Assembly (NCBI RefSeq): GCF_024360925.2
Contig: NZ_CP113517.1
Span: 1,736,001-1,800,000, forward strand
Origin: Methylomonas rapida
GTDB taxonomy: Bacteria; Pseudomonadota; Gammaproteobacteria; Methylococcales; Methylomonadaceae
Length of the DNA: 64,000 nucleotides
Direction: 5' to 3'
Below the pieces are notes generated by a model that saw only the letters and a program-made list of their open reading frames with translations, did no database searches and had not been told where the DNA came from. This document shows, piece after piece, positions 42,889 to 49,806 of this stretch. Each line of letters starts with the position of its first letter. Within the stretch, counting starts at the first letter, position 1. Both the position numbers and the translations under genes were made by a program.

Positions 42889-44347
42889 CTCATCGTTATA
42901 CACAAGTCCCTCAAAGACTAAACTACAAGGAGACACAGAAACAGGAGAAAGGCGATGAGCAACTGGGCCGAAGAAGAAGTGCAAACTGCCAATTTGGAAG
43001 ATCAACGTCTAAACAAGAGATTGGCCTTGCTATTGGAGCAATTGGGCGAGCATCCACAACTCAGTATTCCGGCGGCCTGCGGAGGCTGGAAGGAGACGAT
43101 GGGAGCCTATCGCTTCTTCAATAACGCTAAGACGACATTCGAGAAGATACTGGCGCCGCATCGAGATGCCACGATCGAGCGCATGAAGAGCAGCCCAATC
43201 GTGCTGCTGGCACAGGACACCACCGAGGACGATAAGAATATTTGCTTGGGGCCGAAGGGACTTGGCACAGTGAAAGACGTGGAGAAACACTTGCGCCGCC
43301 TGCATCCGACAGTTGCCTTTACGCCATCGCGTATTTGTTTGGGTGTCGTGAAAGCATCGTATTGGCCTCGAGAGATCCCAAGCCAAAGGAGTGAACGACT
43401 TCACAAAGGCGTAGACGAAAAAGAGAGTCGCCATTGGCTGGAAAGTTACCAGGACAGTTGCGCTTTACAGGCGCAAATGCCGGACACCCTGCTGATCAAT
43501 CTTGCCGACAGGGAGGGCGATATTTACGAGTGGTTTGCCGAATACCATGACTACGCACCTGCGGTACGGGCTCAATGGATCGTACGTGCGGCGCAAAACC
43601 GAGTGTTGGCTTCGCCGGAGAACGGTACGAAATGCCTGTGGGCCGCCGTGGAGCAAGCTCCTGTATTGGGTTACTCTGAGGTGAACGTCAAACCGCGACC
43701 GAACCGCACGGCGCGACTGGCGCATATCACGTTACGCGCCATTACAGTGACCCTCAAACCGCCTAAGCGGATAGGGTATCGGCTACCGGAACTCACCATC
43801 AATGCGGTGCTGGCACGCGAAGATGCACCACCGTCTGGCGTGGAACGTTTGGAATGGCTATTGTTGACTAGCTTGCCGATCGATTGTTTCGAACAGGCGG
43901 CAACGATCGTCATGTGGTACGCCGTGCGGTGGTGCATTGAAGTGTACTTCCATGTGCTCAAGAGCGGATGCCAGATTAAGCGACTGCATCTGGAAACCGA
44001 GGACCGACTGCTACCTTGTTTAGCGTTGTACATGGTTATTGCCTGGCGGGTATTGTTCACGCTGATGTTGGGACGGACTACGCCGGACATGGATTGTGAA
44101 ATTATCTTCGATCCACAGGAGTGGCGGGCTGCTTACATTGTGGTTAAGCTTTGCCCGCCGCCGCTTACGCCACCTCGCTTGGGCGAAGTGATTCTCTTGG
44201 TGGCGAGCTTGGGCGGTTATCTCGGACGCAAGCATGACGGGCCGCCGGGTGCCAAAGCCATGTGGATCGGACTGCAGCGTTTGCGCGATTTTGTCATTGC
44301 ATTGGAAGCTCAGCAGGTTGTCGCACAGAGATGTGTATAACGATGAG
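42889..44347 (+). mobile_element. IS4-family, IS50/Tn5-like insertion sequence, copy 1 (1459 bp)
   Basis: Ends are 16-bp perfect inverted repeats CTCATCGTTATACACA. The right end, read inward, continues as CTCATCGTTATACACATCT, sharing TTATACACATCT with the Tn5 mosaic end. One transposase gene fills the element and its stop codon lies inside the right inverted repeat. Flanked by a 10-bp duplication. Intact and identical to the copy at 48262-49720, so recently active. Confidence 0.95.
42955..44340 (+). CDS. IS4-family transposase (Tn5-like), copy 1
   Basis: Cut-and-paste DDE transposase of 461 residues. Seen: the Tn5-like N-terminus (NWAEEEVQTANLEDQRLNKR, GAYRFFNN), first catalytic Asp in LLAQDTTE, second in INLADREGDIYEW, and the YREK signature YAVRWCIEVYFHVLK with exact spacing (Y-2-R-3-E-6-K) that carries the catalytic Glu. 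GAGAAAGGCG provides a ribosome-binding site. Length matches Tn5 transposase (476). No inhibitor-type internal start is obvious. Confidence 0.95.
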   Translation: MSNWAEEEVQTANLEDQRLNKRLALLLEQLGEHPQLSIPAACGGWKETMGAYRFFNNAKTTFEKILAPHRDATIERMKSSPIVLLAQDTTEDDKNICLGPKGLGTVKDVEKHLRRLHPTVAFTPSRICLGVVKASYWPREIPSQRSERLHKGVDEKESRHWLESYQDSCALQAQMPDTLLINLADREGDIYEWFAEYHDYAPAVRAQWIVRAAQNRVLASPENGTKCLWAAVEQAPVLGYSEVNVKPRPNRTARLAHITLRAITVTLKPPKRIGYRLPELTINAVLAREDAPPSGVERLEWLLLTSLPIDCFEQAATIVMWYAVRWCIEVYFHVLKSGCQIKRLHLETEDRLLPCLALYMVIAWRVLFTLMLGRTTPDMDCEIIFDPQEWRAAYIVVKLCPPPLTPPRLGEVILLVASLGGYLGRKHDGPPGAKAMWIGLQRLRDFVIALEAQQVVAQRCV

Positions 44348-44424
44348 CGGTCTTCCGTGGGAACCCTGCGGCGTGCTTGTTTAGCAGGTGGCGTATGCGT
44401 TCCCACGCGGGAGCGTGGGAACGA
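44348..44424. repeat. Family E repeat, right part of the copy split by IS copy 1
   Basis: Starts with the second target duplication CGGTCTTCCG, continues GTGGGAACCCTGCGGCGTGC, and ends with hairpin 2 (44399-44424). Its left part is 42871-42888. Confidence 0.85.
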
Positions 44425-44488
44425 GGGGACCCGACCTACCTGGCTTACCATGTTGACGGATTGCTTGGGGGCAAATCCGCCTTACGGG

Positions 44489-44950
44489 TTATGGATTGCT
44501 CCTTATCCCGTTATGCTCGACTTCCCAACCCTTGCAGGCCAGTAGCACTGTTTTCGGGATATGACGTGATCCCGTGCGATAGTGAGCAATCATCCGCCGC
44601 GTCATACCTAGCGATTCAGCTGCCGCGCTCAGAGACAAATTATTTCTCAGCATCCAGTCATTAAACTGCTTGGCAGGACCGCCGGTTTGCTCTTCCGCTA
44701 AGCGACGAATGGCCGTTGCGGCGATGGTGCAATCGCCGCCATTGTCCCACGTGACATCAAAGCCCCATTCGCCGACGGCCAATTTTTCAAACAGGGCAGG
44801 CGATTGCAATGGGATCAGTGCAGGGTGCGCCGCGATAAAATCCGACAAATCAACATCGGCGCTCCAGCCGTCGGCAAACGTGATCTTCAAGCGCTGGGAT
44901 TGCAAGGGATAAGCGGCGTCAATGCGGTGCTGTTGTGGGGTTTTCATCAT
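44489..44950 (-). CDS. DUF2442-HTH fusion protein
   Basis: 153 residues. The N-terminal half matches DUF2442 (RLKITFADGWSADVDLSDFI, ALFEKLAVGEWGFDVTWDNG); the C-terminal half is a helix-turn-helix (MLRNNLSLSAAAESLGMTRR, then RTGSRHIPKTVLLACKGWE). DUF2442 proteins commonly follow DUF4160 genes in toxin-antitoxin-like pairs and may act as the antitoxin or repressor; that is inference. The start has GGAG six bases upstream and lies three bases after the DUF4160 stop. Confidence 0.85.
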   Translation of the reverse strand: MMKTPQQHRIDAAYPLQSQRLKITFADGWSADVDLSDFIAAHPALIPLQSPALFEKLAVGEWGFDVTWDNGGDCTIAATAIRRLAEEQTGGPAKQFNDWMLRNNLSLSAAAESLGMTRRMIAHYRTGSRHIPKTVLLACKGWEVEHNGIRSNP

Positions 44951-44953
44951 GGG

Positions 44954-45181
44954 TTACTCCGGGTTAAGGCGTTGCCATTCGGTTTCCAGCTCGGCTCGAT
45001 GTTGTATGGCCCAGGCCAGCGCTTTGGCCAATGGCTTGCGGGGTGCGCCGGCCTGAATTTCAGCCAGTGTAGTCAAATCAATCAAAGACTCGCCGTCCGG
45101 CGTAATTACATGAAAATGCGGCGGATTATGATCCGCGTATACCGCTATTTTCATCTTGCCATGCCGATAAAGTGTGTTCAT
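44954..45181 (-). CDS. DUF4160 family protein
   Basis: 75 residues starting at ATG 45181; a TTG six bases upstream is possible. Seen: KIAVYADHNPPHFHVITPDG, the DUF4160 hallmark, and a C-terminal helix (KALAWAIQHRAELETEWQRL). First gene of a two-gene operon with DUF2442-HTH. Proposed toxin-antitoxin-like module; activity is not shown by sequence. Confidence 0.85.
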   Translation of the reverse strand: MNTLYRHGKMKIAVYADHNPPHFHVITPDGESLIDLTTLAEIQAGAPRKPLAKALAWAIQHRAELETEWQRLNPE

Positions 45182-45281
45182 GGTCAAATAATAGTGTAAT
45201 TATTTCACCGCATCAACCACCGAGAAAAATTTTCAGTTGTTAGGTGCATATTGCGTATCTGCTACTGCAGGGGAGGCATGA

Positions 45282-45653
45282 TTACGGGGGACGATCATAA
45301 CGATCGAAAATCCGGTAGTTGTAGGTAAACATGCGCTTGGCAAAGCCTGCCTGTCTGGCGCCTTGCGCTTCGATATGGACATAGACCCATTGCTCGGCCC
45401 CATCCAGCAATGTCACCTGAACCAATTTGTCGACGAAGCGCTTGCCCAATGTCGCATCCCGCACCACCGCGCGCAGTTCCTGATCCAAAAACGTATAGGT
45501 TTGGCGCCAGTCGATCAGGTTCGCGGCAGCCGGAAAATAAAACGCCATGAATTCCGGAAAGTAGCGCTCGACGGCTTCTTTCCAAGGGCTATCGTATTCG
45601 TCCGGGGCGGAATCGTTCATAACAGTAACAGCGTTCATGTCTGGAGCGGTCAT
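45282..45653 (-). pseudogene. Truncated Rpn-family gene, copy 2
   Basis: Keeps codons 1 to about 121 of the Rpn protein (including D75 and an EAQ in place of EVQ) and then breaks off at about 45289 into unrelated sequence, with a stop soon after. The break falls at the GACGATCATAACGATCG palindrome-like stretch. The upstream leader is intact. Remnant of a rearrangement. Confidence 0.85.
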
Positions 45654-45830
45654 TCTACGCTATTCGAGCAAAAGACAATGAGGACGGCGTCCATGTTGGT
45701 CGCGTCGGATGAGTGTTGTAACCCGACGCGACTTGGTCTACCTGGTTCCCACGGTCTTCCGTGGGAACCCTGCGGCGTTCTTGTTTGGCAGGTGGCGTAT
45801 GCATTCCCACGCGGGAGCGTGGGAACGAGG
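45654..45830. repeat. Rpn leader plus family E repeat, copy 3
   Basis: A 90-bp leader (ATTCGAGCAAAAGACAATGA.. to ..TTGGTCTACCTG) followed by hairpin 1 (45744-45769), the spacer, and hairpin 2 (45802-45827). The same leader precedes the other Rpn copies at 42781, 47888 and 48155. Confidence 0.85.
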
Positions 45831-45834
45831 GGAA

Positions 45835-46848
45835 TCAATGCATGGAATTATCGGATTCGAATACCGCTTCTAGCGTAGGCGCATCGATGATATTGTCCAG
45901 CCATTGCTCTAATTCGGCTTGACCGGCCTGTTCGATGCGTTGCTCCGCCCAGGCGGGCAAGGTTTTAAATCGGCGGGAAATCTGACGCCGCAGGGTGTTT
46001 TGCTCCGCTTCCAATTTTCCTTTTTCCAGGCCTCTCTCCATGCCCTTTTCCATCCCTCGTTCTATGCCAATCCGTTCCACACTTGATATATATCGCATTT
46101 TGCCATCCTCCTCGAGTTCATGAATGTTTTGCCATAATTGCCGTTCCAGCTCTTTCGGCAACCGCATCATCCAGTCGATCACCTGAAACAGGTCAATGAT
46201 ACGCTGCTTGTCCCAACCTCGCTCATACAGCAAACGGATCAGGCGCCACTTGGCCTGAAAACGAACATCGTCATCGCCGCGGGTTTGCTGGGTCAGAATA
46301 TGCGCCGCCGTCACCATGGCAAACGGATTGGGTTGAGTCAGCAAGTTTTCCAGCTGATCATGGTAATCGGTAATCTTGGCGACAGGAAACCGAATCGAAG
46401 TCTCGCTGCCCAGCAGGCTATAGCCGAAACGATCAGGCTTCCAGTCGGGATGTTCGTCAGCCAGCACCGCCAAACTGGCCACGGGACGATCATAACGATC
46501 GAAAATCCGGTAGTTGTAGGTAAACATGCGCTTGGCAAAGCCTGCCTGTCTGGCGCCTTGCACTTCGATATGAACATAGACCCATTGCTCGGCCCCATCC
46601 AGCAATGTCACCTGAACCAATTTGTCGACGAAGCGCTTGCCCAATGTCGCATCCCGCACCACCGCGCGCAGTTCCTGATCCAAAAACGTATAGGCTTGGC
46701 GCCAGTCGATCAGGTTCGCGGCAGCCGGGAAATAAAACGCCATGAATTCCGGAAAGTAGCGCTCGACAGCTTCTTTCCAAGGGCTATCGTATTCGTCCGG
46801 GGCGGAATCGTTCATAACAGTAACAGCGGTCATGTCTGGAGCGGTCAT
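45835..46848 (-). CDS. Rpn-family recombination-promoting nuclease/putative transposase, copy 3
   Basis: 337 residues, nearly identical to copy 1 through residue about 265, including D75 and E95-V96-Q97. The low-complexity segment is diverged (IERG MEKG MERG LEKG KLEAEQ), and nearby codons also differ. The gene starts only about four bases from a lone hairpin 2, so the usual leader and hairpin 1 have been deleted and expression may be altered. Confidence 0.87.
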   Translation of the reverse strand: MTAPDMTAVTVMNDSAPDEYDSPWKEAVERYFPEFMAFYFPAAANLIDWRQAYTFLDQELRAVVRDATLGKRFVDKLVQVTLLDGAEQWVYVHIEVQGARQAGFAKRMFTYNYRIFDRYDRPVASLAVLADEHPDWKPDRFGYSLLGSETSIRFPVAKITDYHDQLENLLTQPNPFAMVTAAHILTQQTRGDDDVRFQAKWRLIRLLYERGWDKQRIIDLFQVIDWMMRLPKELERQLWQNIHELEEDGKMRYISSVERIGIERGMEKGMERGLEKGKLEAEQNTLRRQISRRFKTLPAWAEQRIEQAGQAELEQWLDNIIDAPTLEAVFESDNSMH

Positions 46849-46852
46849 TATG

Positions 46853-46878
46853 CATTCCCACGCGGGAGCGTGGGAACG
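46853..46878. repeat. Family E hairpin 2 only, copy 4
   Basis: CATTCCCACGCGGGAGCGTG and complement, between two head-to-tail Rpn genes. Leader and hairpin 1 are missing compared with copies 3 and 5. Confidence 0.85.
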
Positions 46879-46885
46879 AGGGGAA

Positions 46886-47887
46886 TCAATGCATGGAATT
46901 ATCGGATTCGAATACCGCTTCTAGCGTAGGCGCATCGATGATATTGTCCAGCCATTGCTCTAATTCGGCTTGACCGGCTTGTTCGATGCGTTGCTCCGCC
47001 CAGGCGGGCAAGGTTTTGAACCGGCGGATAATCTGACGCCGCAGCGTGTTTTGTTCGGCTTTTTCCATCCCTTTTTCCATTCCCTTTTCCATCCCTCTTT
47101 CCATGCCAATTCGTTCCACACTTGATATATATCGCATTTTGCCATCCTCCTCGAGTTCATGAATGTTTTGCCATAATTGCCGTTCCAGCTCTTTCGGCAA
47201 CCGCATCATCCAGTCGATCACCTGAAACAGGTCAATGATACGCTGCTTGTCCCAACCTCGCTCATACAGCAAACGGATCAGGCGCCACTTGGCCTGAAAA
47301 CGAACATCGTCATCGCCGCGGGTTTGCTGGGTCAGAATATGCGCCGCTGTCACCATGGCAAACGGATTGGGTTGAGTCAGCAAGTTTTCCAGCTGATCAC
47401 GGTAATCGGTAATCTTGGCGACAGGAAACCGAATCGAAGTCTCGCTGCCCAGCAGGCTATAGCCGAAACGATCAGGCTTCCAGTCGGGATGTTCGTCAGC
47501 CAGCACCGCCAAACTGGCCACGGGACGATCATAACGATCGAAAATCCGGTAGTTGTAGGTAAACATGCGCTTGGCAAAGCCTGCCTGTCTGGCGCCTTGC
47601 ACTTCGATATGAACATAGACCCATTGCTCGGCCCCATCCAGCAATGTCACCTGAACCAATTTGTCGACGAAGCGCTTGCCCAATGTCGCATCCCGCACCA
47701 CCGCGCGCAGTTCCTGATCCAAAAACGTATAGGCTTGGCGCCAGTCAATCTGGTTCGCGGCAGCCGGAAAATAAAACGCCATGAATTCCGGAAAGTAGCG
47801 CTCGACGGCTTCTTTCCAAGGGCTATCGTATTCGTCCGGGGCGGAATCGTTCATAACAGTAACAGCGGTCATGTCTGGAGCGGTCAT
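46886..47887 (-). CDS. Rpn-family recombination-promoting nuclease/putative transposase, copy 4
   Basis: 333 residues, almost identical to copy 1, with D75 and E95-V96-Q97. The repeat segment is shorter (one MERG plus three MEKG), which explains the eight-residue difference from copy 1. It keeps the full leader and hairpin 1 upstream. Function as for copy 1: a DNA nuclease of the PD-(D/E)XK type is expected from the family. Confidence 0.88.
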   Translation of the reverse strand: MTAPDMTAVTVMNDSAPDEYDSPWKEAVERYFPEFMAFYFPAAANQIDWRQAYTFLDQELRAVVRDATLGKRFVDKLVQVTLLDGAEQWVYVHIEVQGARQAGFAKRMFTYNYRIFDRYDRPVASLAVLADEHPDWKPDRFGYSLLGSETSIRFPVAKITDYRDQLENLLTQPNPFAMVTAAHILTQQTRGDDDVRFQAKWRLIRLLYERGWDKQRIIDLFQVIDWMMRLPKELERQLWQNIHELEEDGKMRYISSVERIGMERGMEKGMEKGMEKAEQNTLRRQIIRRFKTLPAWAEQRIEQAGQAELEQWLDNIIDAPTLEAVFESDNSMH

Positions 47888-48056
47888 TCTACGCTATTCG
47901 AGCAAAAGACAATGAGGACGGCGTCCATGTTGGTCGCGTCGGATGAGTGTTGTAACCCGACGCGACTTGGTCTACCTGGTTCCCACGGTCTTCCGTGGGA
48001 ACCCTGCGGCGTGCTTGTTTAGCAGGTGGCGTATGCGTTCCCACGCGGGAGCGTGG
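47888..48056. repeat. Rpn leader plus family E repeat, copy 5 (hairpin 2 truncated)
   Basis: Leader, hairpin 1 (47978-48003), spacer and most of hairpin 2, which changes at GCGTGGGGAAAGTAGC into the N-terminal part of another Rpn gene. The switch occurs at a short shared GGAA. Confidence 0.8.
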
Positions 48057-48057
48057 G

Positions 48058-48154
48058 GAAAGTAGCGCTCGACGGCTTCTTTCCACGGGCTATCGTATTC
48101 GTCCGGGGCGGAATCGTTCATAACAGTAACAGCGGTCATGTCTGGAGCGATCAT
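48058..48154 (-). pseudogene. Rpn-family N-terminal fragment, copy 5
   Basis: Only codons 1 to about 33 (MIAPDMTAVTVMNDSAPDEY.. to ..ERYFP) remain before the frame enters a hairpin repeat. Its leader (48155-48243) is present and leads to the family E copy that hosts IS copy 2. Confidence 0.85.
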
Positions 48155-48261
48155 TCTACGCTATTCGGGCAAAAGACAACGAGGATGGCGTCCATGTTGG
48201 TCGAGTCGGGTTAGTGTGTAACCCGACTCGACTTGGTCTACCTGGTTCCCACGGTCCTCCG
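48155..48261. repeat. Rpn leader and left part of the family E repeat split by IS copy 2
   Basis: Leader with a few substitutions, then GGTTCCCACGG and the target duplication CGGTCCTCCG (48252-48261). The right part is 49721-49795. Confidence 0.85.
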
Positions 48262-49720
48262 CTCATCGTTATACACAAGTCCCTCAAAGACTAAACTACA
48301 AGGAGACACAGAAACAGGAGAAAGGCGATGAGCAACTGGGCCGAAGAAGAAGTGCAAACTGCCAATTTGGAAGATCAACGTCTAAACAAGAGATTGGCCT
48401 TGCTATTGGAGCAATTGGGCGAGCATCCACAACTCAGTATTCCGGCGGCCTGCGGAGGCTGGAAGGAGACGATGGGAGCCTATCGCTTCTTCAATAACGC
48501 TAAGACGACATTCGAGAAGATACTGGCGCCGCATCGAGATGCCACGATCGAGCGCATGAAGAGCAGCCCAATCGTGCTGCTGGCACAGGACACCACCGAG
48601 GACGATAAGAATATTTGCTTGGGGCCGAAGGGACTTGGCACAGTGAAAGACGTGGAGAAACACTTGCGCCGCCTGCATCCGACAGTTGCCTTTACGCCAT
48701 CGCGTATTTGTTTGGGTGTCGTGAAAGCATCGTATTGGCCTCGAGAGATCCCAAGCCAAAGGAGTGAACGACTTCACAAAGGCGTAGACGAAAAAGAGAG
48801 TCGCCATTGGCTGGAAAGTTACCAGGACAGTTGCGCTTTACAGGCGCAAATGCCGGACACCCTGCTGATCAATCTTGCCGACAGGGAGGGCGATATTTAC
48901 GAGTGGTTTGCCGAATACCATGACTACGCACCTGCGGTACGGGCTCAATGGATCGTACGTGCGGCGCAAAACCGAGTGTTGGCTTCGCCGGAGAACGGTA
49001 CGAAATGCCTGTGGGCCGCCGTGGAGCAAGCTCCTGTATTGGGTTACTCTGAGGTGAACGTCAAACCGCGACCGAACCGCACGGCGCGACTGGCGCATAT
49101 CACGTTACGCGCCATTACAGTGACCCTCAAACCGCCTAAGCGGATAGGGTATCGGCTACCGGAACTCACCATCAATGCGGTGCTGGCACGCGAAGATGCA
49201 CCACCGTCTGGCGTGGAACGTTTGGAATGGCTATTGTTGACTAGCTTGCCGATCGATTGTTTCGAACAGGCGGCAACGATCGTCATGTGGTACGCCGTGC
49301 GGTGGTGCATTGAAGTGTACTTCCATGTGCTCAAGAGCGGATGCCAGATTAAGCGACTGCATCTGGAAACCGAGGACCGACTGCTACCTTGTTTAGCGTT
49401 GTACATGGTTATTGCCTGGCGGGTATTGTTCACGCTGATGTTGGGACGGACTACGCCGGACATGGATTGTGAAATTATCTTCGATCCACAGGAGTGGCGG
49501 GCTGCTTACATTGTGGTTAAGCTTTGCCCGCCGCCGCTTACGCCACCTCGCTTGGGCGAAGTGATTCTCTTGGTGGCGAGCTTGGGCGGTTATCTCGGAC
49601 GCAAGCATGACGGGCCGCCGGGTGCCAAAGCCATGTGGATCGGACTGCAGCGTTTGCGCGATTTTGTCATTGCATTGGAAGCTCAGCAGGTTGTCGCACA
49701 GAGATGTGTATAACGATGAG
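48262..49720 (+). mobile_element. IS4-family, IS50/Tn5-like insertion sequence, copy 2 (1459 bp)
   Basis: Same ends, length and orientation as copy 1, with no difference noticed in the coding sequence. Its 10-bp duplication is CGGTCCTCCG, one base different from copy 1 but identical on both sides of this copy. The site is again the loop of hairpin 1 of a family E repeat. Confidence 0.95.
48328..49713 (+). CDS. IS4-family transposase (Tn5-like), copy 2
   Basis: 461 residues, identical in protein sequence to the transposase at 42955, with intact catalytic Asp (AQDTTE), Asp (LADREGD) and YREK Glu (RWCIEVYFHVLK). The stop again lies in the right inverted repeat. It should be active. Confidence 0.95.
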   Translation: MSNWAEEEVQTANLEDQRLNKRLALLLEQLGEHPQLSIPAACGGWKETMGAYRFFNNAKTTFEKILAPHRDATIERMKSSPIVLLAQDTTEDDKNICLGPKGLGTVKDVEKHLRRLHPTVAFTPSRICLGVVKASYWPREIPSQRSERLHKGVDEKESRHWLESYQDSCALQAQMPDTLLINLADREGDIYEWFAEYHDYAPAVRAQWIVRAAQNRVLASPENGTKCLWAAVEQAPVLGYSEVNVKPRPNRTARLAHITLRAITVTLKPPKRIGYRLPELTINAVLAREDAPPSGVERLEWLLLTSLPIDCFEQAATIVMWYAVRWCIEVYFHVLKSGCQIKRLHLETEDRLLPCLALYMVIAWRVLFTLMLGRTTPDMDCEIIFDPQEWRAAYIVVKLCPPPLTPPRLGEVILLVASLGGYLGRKHDGPPGAKAMWIGLQRLRDFVIALEAQQVVAQRCV

Positions 49721-49795
49721 CGGTCCTCCGTGGGAACCTTGCGGCGTGCTTGTTTAGCAGGTGCGTATGCATTCCCACGCGGGAGCGTGGGAACG
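49721..49795. repeat. Family E repeat, right part of the copy split by IS copy 2
   Basis: Second copy of the duplication CGGTCCTCCG, the spacer, and hairpin 2 (49770-49795). It ends 11 bases from the stop of the large pilV gene, so a family E hairpin terminates the pilin operon side of the island. Confidence 0.85.
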
Positions 49796-49806
49796 AGGAG
49801 GGGTAG

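Noticed and set aside
46138..48022. Long plus-strand frames opposite the Rpn genes (also at 42217 and 45363)
   Set aside because: They recur only because the Rpn genes are duplicated; they run through leaders and hairpins and have no domain.
42889..49720. Composite transposon formed by the two identical IS copies
   Set aside because: Each IS has its own matching 10-bp duplication, which indicates separate insertions; the outer flanks do not form one duplication. Mobilisation as a unit is possible but not shown.
41661..49795. CRISPR-like impression from repeated short palindromes
   Set aside because: The repeats are separated by gene-sized units and by conserved, not unique, spacers; no cas genes.
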